Below the pieces are notes generated by a model. That model saw only the letters and a program-made list of their open reading frames with translations. It ran no database searches and was not told where the DNA came from. Position numbers and translations under genes: made by a program. From NCBI GenBank assembly GCA_947176285.1, contig CAMWQF010000178.1, forward strand, positions 1-6,170: a DNA stretch of 6,170 nt, in the 5' to 3' direction. Below, one piece after another: positions 1-3,747 of this stretch (position 1 is the first letter of the stretch; every line of letters begins with the position of its first letter). This DNA is from an uncultured Porphyromonadaceae bacterium (GTDB taxonomy: Bacteria > Bacteroidota > Bacteroidia > Bacteroidales > Muribaculaceae).

Positions 1-844
1 TGAGAGTAAGTTTGGAATGATTGACTGAGCCTCCTGAAGATTCATCTTTCCGGAGCGAGTCAGCATTACCGGACAATTTGACTTTTGCTCCGCTGGAGGC
101 TGAAGAACTGATTAAACCTCCGGAAATGCCCGATATGTCGATAGATCCGGCACTTGATGCTTCTGCAGAGACGGTTGACGCAATTAAGGCATTTATGTTT
201 ATCGATGCGGCACTTGAAGACTCTAAATCAGCATTCCCTTTGACTTTCTCAAAACTAATGGATGAAGCACTCGATAAATCGGCTTCCAGATCACCGTTGA
301 GATTCGAAATCTGTGCCGAGGCTGAACTTGATAAGTCAGCATCAAACTTTGAGCAAGTGATATTTCTTGCGTTAAATGATGATGCACTGCTGAGATCGAG
401 TTCAAAGTTTCCTTTCAGTTTCAAATCGCCCTCAATAGTAACTTTGGCTGATGATGAAAGATCCACACCATTAAGAACAGGACTTGACACCCGAATAATC
501 GTAGGCCCCTTTATATTAACTCCCTTAAAATTTTCTGTATTGGAGTAGTATACCTTTAAAACTTTATTCTTAACTTCTACTTTGAGATATTTTTCAGCAG
601 ATGGGGTAGTGGAGATATCTGCTATGCCGGTATTATTACCTTGCTCATATACCACTTTGATAGCCTGAGATGCTTCTATTTCATTGAAGTCTGAGATTTT
701 TACACTTTTCTTCACTGTCGCTTTTCCACCATTGTCTTCAACACTTACATTGTTACCGGCAATTCCGTTGATGGAGCAGCCGGACAAGAACAAAGATGCA
801 CAAATAGCCAATCCCGTAGTTAATCCTGCAATATTCATAATCAT
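1..844 (-). CDS. Head-GIN-domain (DUF2807) putative surface lipoprotein, 3' end outside the window
   Basis: The frame is open from 844 to the left edge (281 codons, no stop), so the C-terminus is missing. The protein starts with a hydrophobic signal segment and a lipobox, LSGC, with Cys23 as the likely lipidated residue. It is therefore predicted to be exported and membrane-anchored. Residues about 48-120 resemble the start of a DUF2807 domain: a 'V..F..I....A..VVYEQG' strand pair, then 'LKVEVKN.VLKVYYS'. From residue 128 on it is a series of about 20-residue Ser-rich repeats (DLSSAS-like), as expected for a beta-helical GIN head. The family is called putative autotransporter adhesin, but its biochemical role is unproven. 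The start is uncertain. ATG844 and ATG838 give a signal peptide with no basic residue. ATG874, in frame, adds MRLSNIELKL and supplies Arg and Lys. It lies downstream of the GntR/ABC genes on the same strand and is probably functionally linked to them. Family call is confident; function is not. Confidence 0.88.
   Translation of the reverse strand, partial: MIMNIAGLTTGLAICASLFLSGCSINGIAGNNVSVEDNGGKATVKKSVKISDFNEIEASQAIKVVYEQGNNTGIADISTTPSAEKYLKVEVKNKVLKVYYSNTENFKGVNIKGPTIIRVSSPVLNGVDLSSSAKVTIEGDLKLKGNFELDLSSASSFNARNITCSKFDADLSSSASAQISNLNGDLEADLSSASSISFEKVKGNADLESSSAASININALIASTVSAEASSAGSIDISGISGGLISSSASSGAKVKLSGNADSLRKDESSGGSVNHSKLTL
80..463 (-). repeat. Seven Ser-rich beta-helix rungs inside the DUF2807 lipoprotein
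   Basis: Within the lipoprotein (numbered from the 844 start), seven related segments follow one another: DLSSSAKVTI at 128, DLSSASSFNA at 150, DLSSSASAQI at 170, DLSSASSISF at 189, ESSSAASINI at 208, EASSAGSIDI at 228 and SSSASSGAKV at about 246. The spacings are 22, 20, 19, 19, 20 and 18 residues. This is the period of one turn of a right-handed beta-helix. Short Ser/Ala turns are followed by alternating polar and hydrophobic strands. It is a protein-level repeat; the DNA copies have diverged. Confidence 0.8.
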
Positions 845-885
845 TAATTTTAGTTCTATATTAGATAGACGCATAAATTCCCAAA

Positions 886-926
886 ATGTGACACATATTG
901 TCAAATTTTTTCTTGAAGTGACACAA
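886..926. promoter_or_regulatory. Twin GTGACAC sites in the gap between the GntR and lipoprotein genes
   Basis: The 88-base gap between the GntR stop codon and the lipoprotein start contains GTGACAC at 888-894 and again at 918-924, exactly 30 bases apart (about three helical turns). The first is the core of an 11-base dyad, ATGTG-A-CACAT (886-896). The second is the smaller dyad GTG-A-CAC. The site nearer the lipoprotein gene lies 12 bases upstream of the alternative ATG at 874. I find no full Bacteroides promoter here; the nearest match on the minus strand is ACATTTTG (889-882) without a suitable -33 box. These may be binding sites for the neighbouring GntR protein or another dimeric regulator controlling the lipoprotein gene separately. 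The repeat is seen; the function is inferred. Confidence 0.4.
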
Positions 927-932
927 AGAGTA

Positions 933-1301
933 TTATTTTTGTGATGTTAAGTAGTTAGAATACATATCTCTCAATTGTTCAGGGGTCACTTCAAGAACTG
1001 CGAGCCTTGAGAAAAAGAGTTCGCTTTCCTCTCCCAGAAGAGTTTCTAGTCGTATCTTTCTTATTAACTCCACTGCACTTTCTGCCACAAAAAATCCAAG
1101 TCCTCTCTTATTGAAGATTACTCCTTGCCGCTCCAGGATCTCGAACGCTCTCGCTGCCGTAGCAGGATTCACCTGTTGCGACACTGCATATTCCCTCACA
1201 CTTGGAATCCGCTCAAGCTTATGGTACTCATCAAGCAGTATGCGGTCGCAAATCTGATCGGCAAGTCTTACGTATATAGGTCTGTTATCTGTTTGTATCA
1301 T
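933..1301 (-). CDS. GntR-family transcriptional regulator, short YtrA type
   Basis: This 122-residue cytoplasmic DNA-binding protein has an N-terminal GntR winged helix-turn-helix at about residues 9-73. It includes the 'IPSVREYAVS' turn (32-41), the recognition helix NPATAARAFEILERQG (45-60) and the wing NKRGLGFFVA (64-73). Only about 45 residues follow, predicted as two helices. That lacks the large FadR, HutC or MocR effector domains and fits the YtrA subfamily, which usually represses an adjacent ABC transporter operon and is relieved by cell-wall-active stress. It starts 4 bases after the membrane gene's stop codon, so it should be co-transcribed with the transporter. Being third in the operon is a different order from the better known regulator-first arrangement. 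It probably binds the dyad at 3017-3040 and represses its own operon. The inducer cannot be read from sequence. Confidence 0.9.
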   Translation of the reverse strand: MIQTDNRPIYVRLADQICDRILLDEYHKLERIPSVREYAVSQQVNPATAARAFEILERQGVIFNKRGLGFFVAESAVELIRKIRLETLLGEESELFFSRLAVLEVTPEQLRDMYSNYLTSQK

Positions 1302-1305
1302 ACAT

Positions 1306-2151
1306 TTATTTTGTCATAAAACGCTGAATAATTTGAATCTTGCTATATCTAACCCACGCAAATACCCAACAAGCAATATTCATGATAGCAAGTGCGGCAA
1401 TGCACGTCCAAATCATTCCAATAATGTGATCATCCAAATACATAAAGAAAGGTTTCCAGACTACATGAAGTGACGCTATAAAAAATAAACAGATTGCGCC
1501 AAGCCATTCGATAGCTGATATGATAACCCATGTCTTAATCCAAGAAATCTTAGGCCAAAGAGAACTTCCCAAAGCATATAATGAATTGCCTGATAATGCA
1601 AGGAGAATCCATGCAGTTGTTCCGCTTATTGAAAAATCTTCTATATAATATGTTATGTTATTGATCACCAGTGCTCCACCTCCATATGCAATTTGAATAA
1701 TTCCTATTCCTATAAAAAAACCGATTAGAAGACTGATTACACCACCTATTGAATAAATAATGAAACGAAGGATGAATTTTTCAATCTGAGAAGCAGGAAT
1801 CATCAAAGCCGATATTCTTTGTCTTTTTGAAGCAAGATTGCTAAAGGTCAGAGAACCTATGATTGTGAGACCTACTGACAAAATCACAATCGACAGACCA
1901 AAATATGCGTTAGAATGAGAAGATTGCTTAAATTTAACTGCTTCTTCAAAAGATCTACCTGTCAGATGAGAGACATGTTCAAGACTATTTATATCGATAA
2001 TTGCAGAAATGCTTATCAGCAATGCTACTGCGGCGAACACACCTATGACACCTATCACTAATTTTATATAGTTGCTTTTGTTGACTGCAAATTCTGCCTT
2101 CATCAGGTCAGAGAAACGTTTAGATGAAAATTTACTATTTAATTTTTCCAT
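1306..2151 (-). CDS. ABC transporter membrane subunit (ABC-2-like), six helices
   Basis: This 281-residue integral inner-membrane protein has hydrophobic segments at about 30-52, 83-106, 127-155, 176-199, 206-231 and 243-267. That is six transmembrane helices, the usual layout of ABC-2/YtrC-like permeases. The first loop (about 53-82) is polar and likely periplasmic. The basic segment ASKRQRISALMIPAS (107-121) between helices 2 and 3 is probably the cytoplasmic coupling region that contacts the ATPase; 'RISALMIPAS..EKF' is a pattern often seen in Bacteroidetes permeases of this kind. It lies 5 bases downstream of the ATPase stop codon and 4 bases upstream of the GntR start, so it is part of a tight operon. 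With only one permease gene, the transporter is probably a homodimer with two ATPase copies. Substrate and direction are unknown; an export or sensing role in envelope stress is inferred from the YtrA-type context. Confidence 0.83.
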   Translation of the reverse strand: MEKLNSKFSSKRFSDLMKAEFAVNKSNYIKLVIGVIGVFAAVALLISISAIIDINSLEHVSHLTGRSFEEAVKFKQSSHSNAYFGLSIVILSVGLTIIGSLTFSNLASKRQRISALMIPASQIEKFILRFIIYSIGGVISLLIGFFIGIGIIQIAYGGGALVINNITYYIEDFSISGTTAWILLALSGNSLYALGSSLWPKISWIKTWVIISAIEWLGAICLFFIASLHVVWKPFFMYLDDHIIGMIWTCIAALAIMNIACWVFAWVRYSKIQIIQRFMTK

Positions 2152-2156
2152 GATTA

Positions 2157-2972
2157 TTATTGTTTATTGCTATATATGTAGTTAAACAGAGCCTCAAGAT
2201 TCACTTCGGTCTCCGGCTGATCCGGAGTACGCATTTTCATGAACGCATAACCTCCCATGACCGGTTCACTCCAGATAACACCATTTTCCGGAAGCACCGG
2301 CGCAAGTCCAAATACAAATTTCTCCTGAAGATTGGCAATGGAGTCATCAAGTTTAATGCCTTTATTGTCCATTATTGTCACATGGTCGAGAAGTTGGTCA
2401 AGATCACGAACCTGATGCGTTGATATAATGATAGTTCTCTCGTCATTCATTGTCTTTACAACAGCCTTTCGGAATTCACTTTTTCCGGGAATATCAAGTC
2501 CGTTGGTTGGTTCGTCCATCAGAAGCACCGGAGTATGGCATGCGAGAGCAAATGCAAGGAATGCTTTCTTTCTTTGTCCCATTGATAATGCCCCGAGATG
2601 AATTTCAGAGGAAAGGTTGAAATGGAAGAGGGCTTCTTTGAGTGATTCTTCTGAAAAGTTGGGATAGAATGGTGAATATGCTTTTACATATGCATCCAAA
2701 GATATCGCTGGAAGATCTATTTCCTCTGGAACAAGGAATATTTGACTGAGAAATTCCGGACTTCTATCCCAAGGATTGTAGCCATTGACATCAACATCGC
2801 CGCTTTTTGCTTTAAGAAGTCCCGAGATTAGATAGAGCAATGTGCTCTTTCCTGCGCCATTCGCACCAAGCAACCCCACAATCTTGCCGGAAGAGAGTTC
2901 CATACTGAAATCTGCTATGGAATCACTCTTGCTTCCGACATAGCGGTAAGAAACATTTTTTAATGAAATCAT
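2157..2972 (-). CDS. ABC transporter ATP-binding protein (ABC-2 export type)
   Basis: This 271-residue cytoplasmic ATPase powers the membrane subunit encoded next to it. It has the full motif set: an aromatic A-loop Tyr near the start (VSYRYVG, 7-13), Walker A GANGAGKST (36-44), the signature LSMGQRKK (129-136), Walker B VLLMDEPTNGLD (149-160) with Asp153 and catalytic Glu154, and the H-loop His186 in IIISTHQVRD. The Q-loop region reads LVPEE (80-84), with Glu where many ABC ATPases have Gln; this variant is common in ABC-2-type exporters. About 60 residues follow the H-loop domain, with no second nucleotide-binding domain. It is the first gene of the operon, 45-65 bases downstream of a consensus promoter overlapped by an inverted repeat. 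Start ATG2972 is the natural one, since MISLKNVSYRY begins the fold directly. Confidence 0.93.
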   Translation of the reverse strand: MISLKNVSYRYVGSKSDSIADFSMELSSGKIVGLLGANGAGKSTLLYLISGLLKAKSGDVDVNGYNPWDRSPEFLSQIFLVPEEIDLPAISLDAYVKAYSPFYPNFSEESLKEALFHFNLSSEIHLGALSMGQRKKAFLAFALACHTPVLLMDEPTNGLDIPGKSEFRKAVVKTMNDERTIIISTHQVRDLDQLLDHVTIMDNKGIKLDDSIANLQEKFVFGLAPVLPENGVIWSEPVMGGYAFMKMRTPDQPETEVNLEALFNYIYSNKQ

Positions 2973-3016
2973 CTTTATAATATTTAATTAATAACAACGT
3001 ACAACATTATTATAGT

Positions 3017-3040
3017 AGTGTATTAGTGTAGTAACACACT
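3017..3040. promoter_or_regulatory. 24-bp inverted repeat, candidate GntR (YtrA-type) operator
   Basis: The arms AGTGTATTA (3017-3025) and TAACACACT (3032-3040) are separated by six bases and match in 8 of 9 paired positions. A smaller dyad, GTGT-AGTA-ACAC (3026-3037), is nested inside, and AGTGTA occurs twice (3017-3022 and 3025-3030). From memory, the Bacillus subtilis YtrA operator is AGTGTA, 13 bases, TACACT; here it is AGTGTA, 12 bases, CACACT. The site begins one base past the -7 box of the ABC promoter, so it covers the predicted transcription start. That is a classic place for repression. The likely ligand is the GntR protein encoded third in this operon. Confidence 0.72.
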
Positions 3041-3041
3041 G

Positions 3042-3073
3042 CAAAATTATGATAAAATTTTTATTCCACCAAA
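3042..3073 (-). promoter_or_regulatory. Bacteroides-type promoter of the ABC/GntR operon
   Basis: Read on the minus strand, TTTG (3073-3070) is followed by 20 bases and then TAATTTTG (3049-3042). This is an exact match to the Bacteroides primary-sigma consensus TTTG-N19-21-TAnnTTTG. Transcription should start at about 3039-3036, giving a leader of roughly 65 bases before the ATPase start at 2972. Confidence 0.83.
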
Positions 3074-3090
3074 TTTTTTTGAAGAAATTT

Positions 3091-3111
3091 TGAAAAAAAC
3101 TCATTTTTTCA
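3091..3111. repeat. AT-rich inverted repeat in the divergent intergenic region
   Basis: TGAAAAAA (3091-3098) and TTTTTTCA (3104-3111) form perfect 8-base arms around a five-base loop, ACTCA. Imperfect pairing continues a few bases outward. No gene ends nearby on either strand, so it is unlikely to be a terminator for an annotated gene. It lies between the divergent promoters and could be a protein-binding or bendable A-tract element. Chance is a real possibility in such AT-rich DNA. Confidence 0.35.
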
Positions 3112-3143
3112 GAAATTGCAGGAGAATATATACCCATTTTTAG

Positions 3144-3151
3144 TATATTTG
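3144..3151 (+). promoter_or_regulatory. -7 box of the phosphoesterase promoter, very close to the start codon
   Basis: TATATTTG is an exact TAnnTTTG match ending only 4 bases before the ATG at 3156. No TTTG lies at the right distance upstream; the nearest is TTG at 3116-3118, with a 25-base spacer. If this box is used, transcription would start at about 3154-3157. The mRNA would then be leaderless or nearly so. Confidence 0.5.
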
Positions 3152-3155
3152 CGCT

Positions 3156-3683
3156 ATGAAAAGAATTGGAATATTGAGCGACACTCATGGGTGTTGGGAT
3201 GATAGATATGCCTCGCACTTCAGCGACTGCGACGAAATATGGCATGCGGGTGACATAGGAGATTATGCAATTATCGAACGCCTGCAGGATATTGTGCCTG
3301 TGGTCAGGGCTGTATCCGGCAATATAGACCATGGTATGGTGCGCCGAAAGTGTCAGGAACTCGAGATTTTCGAAATCGAAGGAGTGAAAGTGCTTCTGAC
3401 TCATATCGGAGGATATCCCGGAAAATGGAGTAGGGGAATGAAAAACTTATTGAAAGAAAACCATATCACACTAATGGTGGATGGACATTCACATATTCTA
3501 AAAATAATATATGATAAAGAATTGGAATTGCTCCACATTAATCCCGGGGCAGCCGGAATGTATGGATGGCATAGTGTCCGAACCTTGGTTAAACTAACAA
3601 TTGACGGTTCTGACATGCGCGACTGTGAAGTGATTGAACTCACAAAGCAAATCCCGGATAATATATCCAATACTCAAAATTGA
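3156..3683 (+). CDS. YfcE/MJ0936-family metallophosphoesterase
   Basis: This 175-residue cytoplasmic protein is the usual length for the single-domain YfcE/MJ0936 phosphodiesterases. The dinuclear metal site of the calcineurin-like fold is complete: DTH (Asp9, His11), GD (Asp33), GNID (Asn56, Asp58), TH (His83) and GHSH (His111, His113), followed by the family's INPGAAG (128-134). Members hydrolyse phosphodiester bonds in small model substrates with Mn2+ or similar metals; the physiological substrate is generally unknown, so none is assigned. The start is secure because MKRIGILSDTHG leads straight into the first strand. It is transcribed away from the ABC operon and towards feo, but a palindrome over its stop codon and a separate feo promoter suggest it is monocistronic. 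There is no sequence sign of a link with iron transport. Confidence 0.93.
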   Translation: MKRIGILSDTHGCWDDRYASHFSDCDEIWHAGDIGDYAIIERLQDIVPVVRAVSGNIDHGMVRRKCQELEIFEIEGVKVLLTHIGGYPGKWSRGMKNLLKENHITLMVDGHSHILKIIYDKELELLHINPGAAGMYGWHSVRTLVKLTIDGSDMRDCEVIELTKQIPDNISNTQN

Positions 3684-3689
3684 GTATTG
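3668..3689 (+). terminator. Perfect palindrome over the phosphoesterase stop codon, likely terminator
   Basis: CAATACTCAA (3668-3677) and TTGAGTATTG (3680-3689) are perfect 10-base arms with AA between them. As RNA this folds into a stem of about 9 bp with a four-base loop. It contains the TGA stop (3681-3683). It is followed by a T-rich run (TTTCTGATTTTTT, 3695-3707), though the run is not immediate and the stem is AT-rich, so termination may be weak. Its right arm holds the TTG of the feo -33 box, so it could instead be an operator. Confidence 0.5.
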
Positions 3690-3717
3690 CTTGATTTCTG
3701 ATTTTTTAGTAATTTTG
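3686..3717 (+). promoter_or_regulatory. Bacteroides-type promoter of the feoA-feoB fusion gene
   Basis: ATTG (3686-3689, one mismatch to TTTG) is followed by 20 bases and TAATTTTG (3710-3717), an exact -7 box. Transcription should start at about 3720-3723, leaving a leader of roughly 26 bases before ATG3748. The element and nearby bases contain short inverted segments (CTGATT at 3698, AATCAG at 3729) that could serve an iron-responsive regulator, but I cannot assign a Fur or DtxR box. Confidence 0.7.
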
Positions 3718-3747
3718 CACTAAATTAGAATCAGTCTATTTAGCAAA

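Noticed and set aside
78..84. Glu in place of Gln in the ABC ATPase Q-loop (nearby LVPEE) as a sign of a defective enzyme
   Set aside because: This variant is common in ABC-2-type exporters, and all other catalytic motifs are intact. The coordinates given are residue numbers in the protein encoded at 2157-2972.
21..548. Plus-strand open frame of 175 codons
   Set aside because: It is antisense to the DUF2807 lipoprotein, whose minus-strand frame has a lipobox and family-like repeats. The Ser/Asp/Leu-rich plus translation mirrors those repeats and resembles no family.
684..944. Plus-strand frame of 86 codons between the lipoprotein and GntR genes
   Set aside because: It is antisense to the lipoprotein signal peptide and the control region, and its hydrophobic stretch is an AT-rich artefact.
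2988..3404. Minus-strand open frame of 138 codons
   Set aside because: It is antisense to the phosphoesterase and runs through the AT-rich intergenic region, covering both the promoter and the operator.
3401..3670. Minus-strand open frame of 89 codons
   Set aside because: It is fully antisense to the phosphoesterase catalytic region, with no recognisable motif and no promoter.
3698..3734. Possible Fur or DtxR box around the feo -7 element
   Set aside because: The inverted segments CTGATT/AATCAG and TTAG/CTAA do not share a centre and do not match a consensus I can name, so I do not annotate an iron box.
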